From Conidiobolus incongruus B7586 (taxonomy: Eukaryota > Entomophthoromycota > Entomophthoromycetes > Entomophthorales > Conidiobolaceae): a stretch of DNA of 64,000 bases. A program made the position numbers and the translations under genes. Location of the stretch: NCBI GenBank assembly GCA_000697335.1, contig JNEM01010494.1, forward strand, positions 1 through 64,000, given 5' to 3'. The notes beneath the pieces are model-generated. The model was given only the letters and a program-made list of their open reading frames with translations, did not search any database and was not told the DNA's origin. Positions 12,280 to 23,340 of this stretch are shown in pieces; the first letter of the stretch is position 1, and each line of letters begins with the position of its first letter.

Positions 12280-14450
12280 AATGAATTTATTGATAATAAT
12301 GCCTATTTTATTAATCAAAGCCTATCAGTCTTATTTTTTATTGATGAGTATCGGACTTGAGATAAATTATTATTTTTTAAGTATTCAATTGTCATATTTA
12401 AATTTCTATATAGTTAATGAAATTTATAGTATTTTTCCTTTTTATAGGTTCAAAATTTTGAACAGTTGAAACGTTAACTTAATGATTAGAAATATTTTTA
12501 ATTTGTTAAACATAAGAAGACTAACTGGTGGAATAATTAGCAGAGTATTTTGTGGTTTCCCTTGAATAGTTTATGGTATGTTCTAGAGTTACAGTTATTA
12601 ATTATTCACTGGTTATCACTGTTCCTTCATTTGTTGATATTAATTTACCATATTTTTATCATGATTATTCGATGATTTATAAATTATCTCAGCATAAATA
12701 CGATCCTCATAGTACATATTTTACAATAATTTAAGTTTTAAATTTTATTAGTTATAGTGAACTTTATCTAATTTCAATATAGATGGGTGCCATTTTTGAA
12801 AATCTTTTATATCAGTAGCAAAATAGATATAAAATCGCATTGTTTGAATAACCTGATCGGTGGGAATTAGGTAATTGCAGTAAAGTTATCTTAAACGTGT
12901 AATTGATTAAGTGATTGTATTGAATTTAGTTCGTGAAGTTCAAAATCAAAGTTGCAATTCTTTTAAAGTTAATCCGAACGATTTGGAGAAATCGCTTGAA
13001 GTTGTTATTGAATCTCGATCAAATAATCCTATAACTAACTCTCAAGATCCTTTTTGCGAGATTGAAAATTATACGTGAATCGATTGAGACACATAGTTGA
13101 CAGATCTACTATATATATTTAAAATTTATAATTGAAGGATGTTGATATATAATTTAAAACGATTTTGTAATTTCTAAAGCAATTTGATAATTGGGGTTTG
13201 AAATTTTCAAAATAATATTTTGTAATTAATATCAATATGATTTTTAGTAATTGCCAGAAGTTAGATGACATAATGAATCACAATATACATGAATAATAAA
13301 CAATTAAATTAAGAATATCAAATCTATAGCTATAATGAATACAAATCTGAGCATAATGAAATTGAGTATGATATTTGAAATCACAAGTAAATTATCAAAG
13401 TGACACTTTAGAGAAACTATCTATATTCAAGCATATATAATTTTATTTTATTTTATAGTTAATTTATTTTCCAAAACACATAAATAAATTATGAAAATAT
13501 TAACTGATTAATGAATATTATATTCTTTATATATTAATAATTAAAAGCTACGTTGTTATAAGGGAATTTCACATTAGTAATGTTTTATAATCTTTATAAT
13601 TAAATTTGAATTAAATTAATACATATATGTGGAGAATAATCTAATATTTAATGTATTGTTTATTAAAAACACATAAAATGAAATATCTCTTTAGTAATAA
13701 TCGACAAACTATGAATCATTATATAGAAAACTGTGAAATAGATAATGATGCCAATTTTTCATTATTGGAATATAGAAAATGATGATGATATATTTCCAAT
13801 GTTTTATTGTTTCCCTATTTTATTTAGTATATAAATAATTTATCTTTCTATTTTTGTGATTTTCAATAAGTGGAAGGTTGCTCAAAGGATAGTTTTTAAA
13901 AGAATACTTAATCTTTAAGTTGGAAAAAGAGTTATAATAAAAATATTAGTTATGAAGATGAGTACATTAAACTCAATGAATTATCAATTCAACGTTTGTT
14001 TGACAATCGAAAATAATAATAAAAACCATCTTAATATAATATTTGTCCATATTCAAGATATTGATAATATTATCAAATAATATTGTTTAATAACCAGATT
14101 AATCAAATAAATTAATTTTTCAAAAACTCTCTGTCAGTAAAAATCTTTAAACTGAATTATCTTTAATTTTGAATATAATATATCCGATTACAATATTTAT
14201 TGTTAAAAATTTATAGGATTTATAAGCTTATTTTGGTATGGATAAGATTATTTTATAAAATCAAAAATCCCGTACTGAAGACTGAATTACTAGTGGAAAA
14301 TATGAGAGGTACTGTGATCACTCACAATGCACCATTTGGAATAAGAAATTCAAAATTGATATTTCGTATAATTTGCCCGGAGACAATCCACCTAACACAG
14401 ATTTATGGCATCAAATACTATTAACGAAATATCTCGTATCATGAAATATT
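12280..14450 (+). other. Region with coding-like scraps but no intact gene
   Basis: Between ENP1 and the ABC transporter several short plus-strand stretches read like protein rather than random AT-rich DNA: about 12590-12735 (contains VPSFVDINLPYFYHDYS), 12935-13077 (contains VNPNDLEKSLEVVIESR), 13930-14015 (contains EDEYIKLNELSIQRLFDN) and 14340-14450 (contains NLPGDNPPNTDLWHQ). They are separated by stops and have no consistent splice sites. I do not recognise the family. Decayed gene remains are a reasonable guess; chance is not excluded. Confidence 0.25.
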
Positions 14451-15103
14451 TCAAAATTTAGAAATATATTATACCCTTTAAATTCTTTAATACACGTTAC
14501 ACTGTTAAAAAACATTTTTCAAATTATTAAGTTTGTATTATACATTGATCAATATCGATGGATATAAACTATATACAAATATATTAATATCAATATATCT
14601 CAAAGTGATTATAATCTCAATAAATACCAATCATACAAAAATATTGCATTCCTGAAATCAATGATTGGATCAACAATTTTGATTCAATTTGAATTAATAC
14701 TAATCACCAGGATTATCTTATGATAAATAATTAAATTGTAACACTAAAAACAATGTCATATTTTTATTATTATTTAAACTGCTCCATTCAATCAATAGAT
14801 CAAAAATGTTATAGCTTTTCTCTTTAGTTTGTAATTAATGAATTAATCGAATAATAATAATTATGATATGGTCAAATATTAATAGATTTCAAAACATTAA
14901 GAGAGTTAATCACATAGTTAATTCTAAGGTATATAATTTTGTATATTCTAATTTTTTAATATTAATTATGGCTGAATAGAATTTATATTTTAAAAAGAAT
15001 TTAAATTATGAAATTCAAAATGAAGGCTTTAATAATAAGTTGAAGTAAATATTAACGATATAAAGATATACGGTATCAAAATTGCTAATTTTAAATTATA
15101 AAG

Positions 15104-17282
15104 ATTTTCATCTAATCAATTCCAATTCAAATCACCAAACTATTTAAGTAAAAATATTTTACATGGTGAATTAAGTAAGTATTATAACAAAATACTATTA
15201 ATTCTTAATATTGATTTCAATTTAGATACCTACAGATCTTTCCATACTCAAACTCTTGTCAACCTTAAAGAAGTGATCAATCTCAAAGACAAAAATATCA
15301 GAAGGTTACTAATATTAATTTTAACATCGATTGGTGTCTTATTACCAGCTTCAAATTTGGTTAAGAATGAGAGTAATTTAAATTCGATATATACTAATGA
15401 GTCGGAGTTATATAAAAATAAAATAAACCCTGTCGAGATTGATGAAGATGACAAAGATAAGGAAGAGAGCTTAGAGGAAAGAAAGGAGGATTCTGAATTG
15501 CATCCAACACCTTCAAAAGCTCATGTTGCTTGGGAATTGTTTAAATCTCATTGGAAATTGACAATATTGTCAGTGGTGACAGCTGTACTATCAGCTTTGA
15601 TGGGACTCCAGGTGCCTCAAGCTATGGGTCACCTCGTGAATGTCGTGTCGCAAGCTCTCTCCCAAAATGCTGCTCTGCCTGAGCTCTTGATACAGTTGAA
15701 GCCTTGTGCTTTACAACTTTTAACATTGTTTTTATCCAAAGCTTCATTGACAGCTGCCCACATCACATTCGTAACTTGGTTGGGTGAAAATCTCGCTAGT
15801 GATTTGAGAACTCGTCTATTCTACAGTCTTTTAACCCAAGACTTGGCATTTTTTGATTTGTCCAGATCTGGAGAGTCTTCAGAGCGATTGATTTCCGATG
15901 TTAGCGACTTTAAAGCTACCTTTAAACTTGTCATCCCTCAAGCTGTAACTTGTTTTACATCGATCATTGGTACACTATTCCAACTCATCAATATCTCACC
16001 AACATTAACAGGTTATTTGGTGATGACATTACCCCCCGTGTATCTTGGCTTATACTTGCATGGTAGAGTCTTGAGAAAGATCAGATCCATTAGTAGAAAT
16101 TACGAAATTCAATCTGCTGGTTTTGCAAGTGAAATTTTGAGTTCTATCAGAACAGTCAGAGCTTTCAGTACTGAAGAATTAGAAACTGATAAATACAAGC
16201 AAACTAATCAGAAGGTTGCTAGTTGGAACAATTTGTTCGGTTTCCACCTTGGTGTTTTCAGAGGGTTCATGACACTTGCTGTGGGTAGTGTAATGTTGAC
16301 AGTGCTTTACTTTGGTGGTATGTTGGTTATTGAACACAAATTGACTACTGGCGAGTTGATGACTTTCTTGGTAGCTGCTCAAGGTGCCCAAAGTTCAATG
16401 GATCACTTGGGTGGATTGATCGGTCAAACTATGCAATTCTTTAACAGCGCCGATAGAATCCTTTCATTCTTGGTCCTTCCTCCATCAACCACACTTCGTC
16501 CCCAACTCAAAGTAGGATTACAAATTGCAGATGTTCAAGGTGGCATTGAATTCAGAAATGTTGACTTTGCCTACCCCACCCGTGCTGATCAGCCCATTCT
16601 CGACCAATTCAACCTCAGCATTGCCCCAGGTACAACTGTCGCTCTTTGTGGACCCTCAGGTGTTGGTAAAACTACCATTGGTCAACTTATTGAAAGATTC
16701 TACGAAGTAGACAATGGTGAAATTTTACTAGATGGTTACCCTCTCCACTTTATTGATCCCAAATGGCTTCGTAAGAATGTTCTTGGCTATTTAAGTCAAG
16801 AACCCACACTCTTTGCTGGATCCATTTTGGACAATATCAAATATGGCAAGCCTGATGCTACCATGGATGAAGTTATTGCCGCTTGTAAAGCTGCTAATGC
16901 TCACGAATTTATTGCTCAATTCGACAATGGATACCACACTCAAGTCGGAGAACGTGGTGTTTCTTTGAGTGGAGGTCAAAAGCAACGTATTGCTATTGCT
17001 CGTACAATTCTCAAGGATCCCAAGATTTTGATCTTGGATGAAGCTACCTCAGCATTGGATAATCATTCCGAAAGAGTAGTGCAAGAAGCGCTCAACCGCT
17101 TGATGAAGGATCGTACCACTATCATCATTGCCCACAGGTTGACCACCATTCAAAACTCTGATGTAATCATTGTTTTAGGTAAGGTCAAGGGTAACATCGC
17201 CGAAATGGGCAACCACGAAAGTTTAATGAAATTAAAGGGAGAGTACTTTAAATTAAGAGAAAAAATGGATTATAATTTATAA
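15104..17282 (+). CDS. ABCB8: Mitochondrial ABC half-transporter, ABCB8-like (5' end unresolved)
   Basis: One large exon (15226-17282) is preceded by a likely exon ending at 15174; the intron 15175-15225 is GT-AG. No in-frame ATG exists before the first helices, so a further upstream exon must hold the start. The N-terminal part (YRSFHTQTLVNL) looks like a mitochondrial presequence. A six-helix ABC exporter domain (about 15530-16450) carries EFKSSFKLV-like and GELMTFLVAAQGAQSSM motifs typical of ABCB8. The ATPase domain follows: Walker A GPSGVGKT at 16650-16673, signature LSGGQKQR near 16965, Walker B ILILDEAT near 17025 and the switch His in IIAHR. ABCB8 sits in the inner mitochondrial membrane and has been linked to iron and to a potassium channel complex in animals. 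Alternatives are ABCB10/Mdl1; the FKLV block favours ABCB8. Confidence 0.85.
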
Positions 17283-17427
17283 TTTAAAAAATAAAATCAA
17301 AATTATTAAAAAAAAATTTAATTTATTATATGTAATTATAAATTATATAGATAAATTATTTTTATATAATTTTATTGTTTGATTTTATACTAATACAAAA
17401 CTCATTCCTTGGGGCATATCAAATCAG

Positions 17428-17723
17428 TATAAAAGAACCAATTCAACATCAAATAAACTTTAGTTTATTCATCATAACATAGCTCAGACAAAATAAATAC
17501 TGCGGCAGACGCAAATGCAAATCCGCTTACCAGTCCGATAAATGGTGAACTATATTAATAGGATCTAAATATGATAGCGATCTCATTGTATTGACCACTC
17601 GAGAAGGAAAAGAAAATGGAAGAAAATCTACCCATCAATCACCATATCTTTCAGCATGACCACGTTCATAAGGGTTATAGCCCCACACCGTTAGTTGCCA
17701 AATATTATACTAAGAACTTTGAG
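17428..17723 (+). pseudogene. Orphan gene 5' end: TATA box plus first exon
   Basis: A G+C-richer island within AT-rich DNA. TATAAAAG lies at 17428-17435. An ATG at 17616 opens MEENLPINHHIFQHDHVH, continues GYSPTPLVAKYYTKNFE, and meets a possible donor (GAG|GTGTTT) at 17724. Nothing coding follows before RRG9. The spacing of H, D, G-Y and P loosely recalls the N-terminus of emopamil-binding/sterol delta8-isomerase proteins, but this is a weak resemblance. It is either a stranded first exon of a lost or rearranged gene or a very small gene ending at 17747. On the minus strand a 40-residue membrane-like spliced frame can also be drawn, so the coding strand is not certain. Confidence 0.3.
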
Positions 17724-18066
17724 GTGTTTAATATATATTATGAATAATTATATTAATAAATTTAATATGAAATATTTATTATTTTTCATAATGGAATGAG
17801 AGAATTAATTTAAAATAATTCTTTTTTATTTTTCATTTCATTTGTTTAATTAATTATTTAGAAAATATTCAAATAAAATTAAGAATGATTAATATGACAT
17901 TCATTTACAAAACTTATTCTTTAGATTAATTCAATTGATTGAAAATAATAAAATAAATGTATGTTATATTGAAATCAAATTTAGGATTTGAAACAAAGAA
18001 AAAATATGTATTATAATTTAATATAATTTGTTGGATAATGTATATATTATATTCTATAAATTGTAT

Positions 18067-18853
18067 TTATTTGTTAGATTTTTTAATCTCTTGTAAATAA
18101 GCCTTATACTCTTCATAAGTATTAAACCTTCTCGGTATTGTTTCCTCTTTTTTAGTAGTGTCACTTTTAGGTTGAAATTGTTGAATAAATTCTAATCGTT
18201 TACTCTTCCTCTTACTTTCCTGTCGTTCTATTACACTCTGTGTGGGTTTAAACTTGGATTTGAGAATTCTGCGTACTGCTTCAGGTGAGATTTTGAATTC
18301 TGAGGCTAGTTTAGATACGTTGAATTCGTGACCTAACTGTAATATTATAAGTATTTAAATATGTACTGTATAATATATGCTGATAAATTACCTCTTTATG
18401 TAAAAATCGAATTTTATCCATTGCCATTCTACTGATCCTCTTTTCAGGCTGCCATCTGTCTCCCTCCAATTTAGATTTCACAGCTTCTTTCTGAATCAAC
18501 CACTGAGGCTTATTCCCATTATTACTGGACTTTGATGAGGGTTTGTCGTTAATTTTGTTATAGTCGGGTGTCATCTTAAGTACAGTATTTTTGGAAGTTT
18601 GCTTAGTTTTGGATTTTTGGGGAGTATCGCTAGGTTCACCCCAATTTAAATTTTTTATAGATAGCTGTGAAGTTTTTATCATTTGTTCTATTTTATTATT
18701 GGGTGAGCTGTTTACTGATTCATTATCTTTTGAAGCTTCATTTGAAATATCTTGAAAATTAGGTTTAGCACTATAGTATTTGGGTAATTGAAAAACTCTA
18801 TAAGATTTAACCAATTGTTGAATATTAATTAAAGATTTTAAATTATAATTCAT
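18067..18853 (-). CDS. RRG9: Rrg9/neugrin family mitochondrial protein
   Basis: Two exons on the minus strand (18392-18853 and 18067-18336; 55-nt intron) encode 243 residues. The ATG at 18853 begins MNYNLKSLINIQQLVKSYRV, basic and hydroxylated like a mitochondrial presequence. A Ser/Asn/Lys-rich spacer follows, then the neugrin/Rrg9 domain: PQWLIQKEAVKSKLEGDRWQ, PEKRISRMAMDKIRFLHKE, and SPEAVRRILKSKFKPT, the last being the most conserved part of the family. Rrg9 is needed for respiratory growth and mtDNA maintenance in yeast; human neugrin takes part in 16S rRNA pseudouridylation and mitoribosome assembly. The C-terminal tail (PRRFNTYEEYKAYLQEIKK) is family-like. An octamer lies 91 nt upstream. 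Confidence 0.88.
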
Positions 18854-18936
18854 ATTATTTTTTTCTATATTCAAATGTAATTGAATTTTTTTAGAGAAAT
18901 CAAATCAATTTAATATATTTCATTTTACATTTTTTA

Positions 18937-18944
18937 TTATGGGA
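18937..18944 (-). promoter_or_regulatory. TCCCATAA promoter-like octamer (RRG9)
   Basis: Sense-orientation octamer on the minus strand, 91 nt before the RRG9 start at 18853. Confidence 0.5.
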
Positions 18945-21120
18945 TTCTTTTTTAAACTTGTATTCAATTAGCCCAATTTACTTGTTTGAACTAATTAAAT
19001 ATTGTACTATTTTATATCAATAATTACATATTAAAATATTTGAATTGTATGATTAGTATTTTTGTTTTTCTTACAATTTTATATTTAATTCAAGGATTAT
19101 CAGCTTTGATTAACTTCTTTTGAAAATATTTTGTTTAGCGTTAATAGCGTTTTCACAAATTTTACAATTATACTAACATCTAAACATTATTATTCATCAT
19201 CGAATATTTATCATTAGTTCACATCAATTTAATTATTAATTGATATTTTGATTCGAAATGACAGTTCAAAATATATAATTATATTCGGATAAGAATACCA
19301 ATAATTACTATTATACGACTTGAGGATATATAATAATTTTCAAATGTTTCAATTGAATAGATATTTTGCAATTTCAAAATTATACATTTTTGTATAAGAT
19401 CAATATAGCTTATGGTGGATATAAAAGAAATGATTTAATGTACAATTACTTGAGAATCATGCAATTTTGTCCGATATTGAAGAAAGATAATTATTAAAAA
19501 CTGAATGATGATCATAATATTCAAAATCATTGTCACGTATTGTTTTAAATAATAAGTTTAAAAAATTATCAAAGTTTTACCATCATTTTAACTTAATTTT
19601 GAACAACACTATTGGTTTTTTTCAATTTTATCATTCAAAAATCATATTATGCAAAAGGGTATATAAACAAATTCACAAAATATTTTATTATTGAAACAAT
19701 TAATTAAATTTATTTCTATTTCTAGGTTATTGCATATATTTCAATTCACTTATAATATTCCTCAACCTTAAACAAAAATACATATTCGTCAAAGACCCTA
19801 AATTAAACTATCTTAAGCGAATTCTGGTCTTGATTTATCCAAACTTGATCACTATTCTCAGTTACACGAGAATAGTCAATAATCATTAAATATATGAATG
19901 AACTTAATTATGAATATTATCATAAATTTTATGCTGATGTTCATTTCATTTGAACATACAGTTAACTTATTTTAACCATTTATACAAAATTTATGTTTGA
20001 TTTCCATGATGTGGAATATATTTAAGTATTTGCTATATTTGTTAAAAAAGGTGTTTGATTTGGTTGATAAATATGTCCAAAATATTATATACAAAGTTTC
20101 TCGAAACTTCTTACAAGAGCATTATAAAATTAGTTTGTATGCTACTTATAACAATTTCAAGATAATTTCTCAATAATGATGAGGAGTTAGCATTATGGTA
20201 TTTAGAATTAAAGATAAATATAAAAACGCAGTAATAGAAATAAAACAGATATTTCCATTTATATGATGATCAAATGTAATATAAAATTAATTTAAAGATG
20301 AATACTTACAAATTGTATTGTATAATTCTGAGCGCTCCAAGTATTTGACATTTTAATTATAGATATGAAATTGAAGAAAAGATAAATAATAGTAATAGTA
20401 GCTTAAAAACAAAATGTAAGACTGATTAATGAGAATTCAGGAAACATAATTATGAAGGAATTTGCTGAATTTTCCTTTATATATACTAAGTATATAATAA
20501 TTTTTTAAATAGTTTAGGAATTCAAAAATAAAAAAGACTTATTTAATTATCATAAACTCAATCCAATATTCTCAAGGCCTTGTCTCAATTCTGAGAGTGT
20601 GAAATCATTTTACTAGAATACAAATTGATGAGTTCATTAATAATAAATTATTTGATCAATTTTAATTCAAAGATATTTATTAAATTTGGTAAATTTTGAT
20701 TTTAAATTAGCAATCAAATTGCTAAATATTATAAAATATTTTTGATATTGATACAATTTAAGTAGTATATAAACAGGTTAATCATATGTTTATTCCTTTA
20801 CAAAAGCATTATTTGAAAATGTAATTCATATTATTTACAAGTTTAATTAATTTATTCTAATTGATTCAATGCATTCTCCAACATGTAGGAAAATTTTTGC
20901 ACTATAGAGAAAAAGAATCTATTGGACACCAAAAAGAAAAAGGATCTACGGGTAATGAAAATAAAGATGAAATGCCTATTTCTCTACCTGAGATCCTTAG
21001 AATCATTACCTCTGAACTCGATCAAACTCCAAATATATCTAGAAATAGGGATTAAAATATATCCACCAATAAACCTCACTATTAATGAACATTATTATGA
21101 AAAATAGATAGTTAAGTTTA
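18945..21120. other. Intergenic DNA with two small orphan fragments and a hairpin
   Basis: No complete gene. A perfect 9-bp inverted repeat (ACTATTCTC, 8-nt loop, GAGAATAGT) lies at 19851-19876. On the minus strand ATG at 20351 opens MSNTWSAQNYTIQF and meets a strong donor GTAAGT at 20309, with a TATATAAAGG box near 20475, but no second exon is found. On the plus strand 20884-21055 reads protein-like (HYREKESIGHQKEK, SLPEILRIITSEL) behind a possible acceptor; the LPEILRIIT part recalls the start of an F-box, but too little is left to name it. Confidence 0.3.
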
Positions 21121-23340
21121 TTTGAGTTGAAGATATCATTAATGAAATATAACAATTAAAATATAAATTAAGTATAATTTAATCTTATATGTATTTTAAT
21201 ATACATATAATATATATATTCTCAATTTTCAATTTGTAAAATTGTTCATTTAGTTCACACATATTTAATAATCTATATAATCAATTAGTTTAATATAAGC
21301 TTGTAAATATTTCTTCAAAATCATACAACCAAACTTTCATAAATATTAGTATAGTAATTAAGTAATGGCACAAATTTCAAGTTAATATTAAATAAATAAA
21401 TTAAAAAATAATATATAAAATTTAATAAATAATATAAAATTAATAACCTCTTTTATTATTAATAACTTTTTTCTATACTTTTAGTAAGTTTCTAATATTT
21501 AAAAGATAATTCTTTTTATTAAAGACTGAAATTTAATATTTCACAAACTAATTTAATTTATTTGCAGGAATTTTTTTTCTTATAAGCTAATTTTTCAATT
21601 ATTTAAAACAATTATAATTATATAAGTTATAATCAAGTGAATATATTAAATATAATAACTTTCTCTAGTTTTTTTATATAAAAATTTTTTTATAGCTTTA
21701 ACTTTATATATTTTACAATTATTATGTAAAATAATAAGTATTTTTAATTTATATTGAGTATATCATTTAAAAATTATTTTATTTAAAAAAAATATATAAT
21801 TTATTATTAATTAATTTTCTTTAAGATATTAAATAAAAAAACTATATACCATTATAATTTAATATAATAATTAATATTTACTTATATTTAAAATGTTGTA
21901 TTTATTGAAATTTATGAAGAAAATTAATTTAACTTAATATTTTATTTTATTTTTAAGTAAAATATTATATAAAAAAATTTAAAATCTATTAATTATAAGT
22001 ATTTATTATAAAAACCTTTGTTTTTAGTTATACCTTAATAAGTTTAGTTTAACTATAGCTATTTTAATTTTCTTTTAAGTTTTTGTTAAATTATAAGGTA
22101 TTTGTTTTATATTTTTATTAATTAATTTAAATTTAAACTTCAATATATATAATATATTTATATAATTAATATTAAATTATATTAATAATTCTTTAACTAA
22201 ACATAAAAAAGTATTTATAAATATATTCTTTTTACTTTATTTATAATTAAAAAAATAATAATAGAAATTAATCTTTTAAATTTTAACTAATTTTAAATAA
22301 TGTCCCTTTTGATTTTAAAATCATAAATCTAGTGATATATAGTAATTTTAAATAAAACACTATCTTTATAAACTATTTATAAGTTTTAAATGATTTTAAA
22401 GGATTTATAATTAAGTTTTAAAGTTACAAAAATAAAAACCTTTTGATAATTATTATCTATTTTAAGTATAATTAAATTTAAATATAAATTTTAAAATCAA
22501 AATATTTTAACAAAAAAATAATTAAAATTAAATATATATATATATAGTTTGAAAATATTTATTTTCCTATATATTTTATATATAAATAATCTTTCAAAAT
22601 ATATAGTATGTTTAAAAGATTAGAAATTAAAAAATGGCAAATTTTTTAATTTTTATACTAATATCTTATATAATTGTTTAATGATTTTTCAGATGATTAT
22701 TTAATAATTCACTTATAGTCTTATGAAAAATAAGAAGGTTAATATATCTGATAAAATATTGATATTATTGTTATTTTAATATAACTAATATTAAATTCTA
22801 TTATTTTAATTATTCAAAGTATTTTAGTTTAAAAAACAATAAATAAATTATATAAATTTAAAAATAAAATGAATATTTAATTTCATTTATATTTACCTTT
22901 ATATATAAATTATTATTTTATCAATGTTATTTATAAATTTTATTTGAATAAAAAAACTATTAAATCTATTTATTTAATTAGAAATTATAAAATATTAACT
23001 TTTTAAATTAAATATTACTTTGATATTATAAAGTAACCAAATAATTATATAATCATGTTTAAAATTTAAATTAATATATATTGCTATAATACTAATATAA
23101 TCATTGGAAATGAATTATTAATAATATTATATTATTATTATTTAAAAAATATAATTTAAAGTTTTTTGATATTAAAAACTACTTTTCATTATTAAAAGTT
23201 TATTCCAAAGAAAAATTTTAAAAATTTAATTATATTTTTTTGAAACTCTTATAATAATTATTTAAAAATTTTATTTTTATTTATTATGAAATTAAAATAT
23301 ATGGAGTAAAAATATTAATACAACTAAATAATATTTTTAT
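21121..23340. other. 2.2-kb extremely AT-rich tract
   Basis: From about 21.12 to 23.34 kb the sequence falls to roughly a tenth G+C by my sampling of lines, clearly below the other intergenic DNA here. It contains no open frame of note, no promoter octamer and no evident tandem repeat. It begins just after the orphan fragment near 21.05 kb and stops sharply at the end of the Nse6-like gene. Its nature is unknown. Confidence 0.6.

Noticed and set aside
17468-17640. A 40-residue spliced membrane-like frame on the minus strand (SPFIGLVSGFAFASAAVF)
   Set aside because: Overlaps the plus-strand orphan exon in antisense and depends on a chosen splice pair; kept only as a note.
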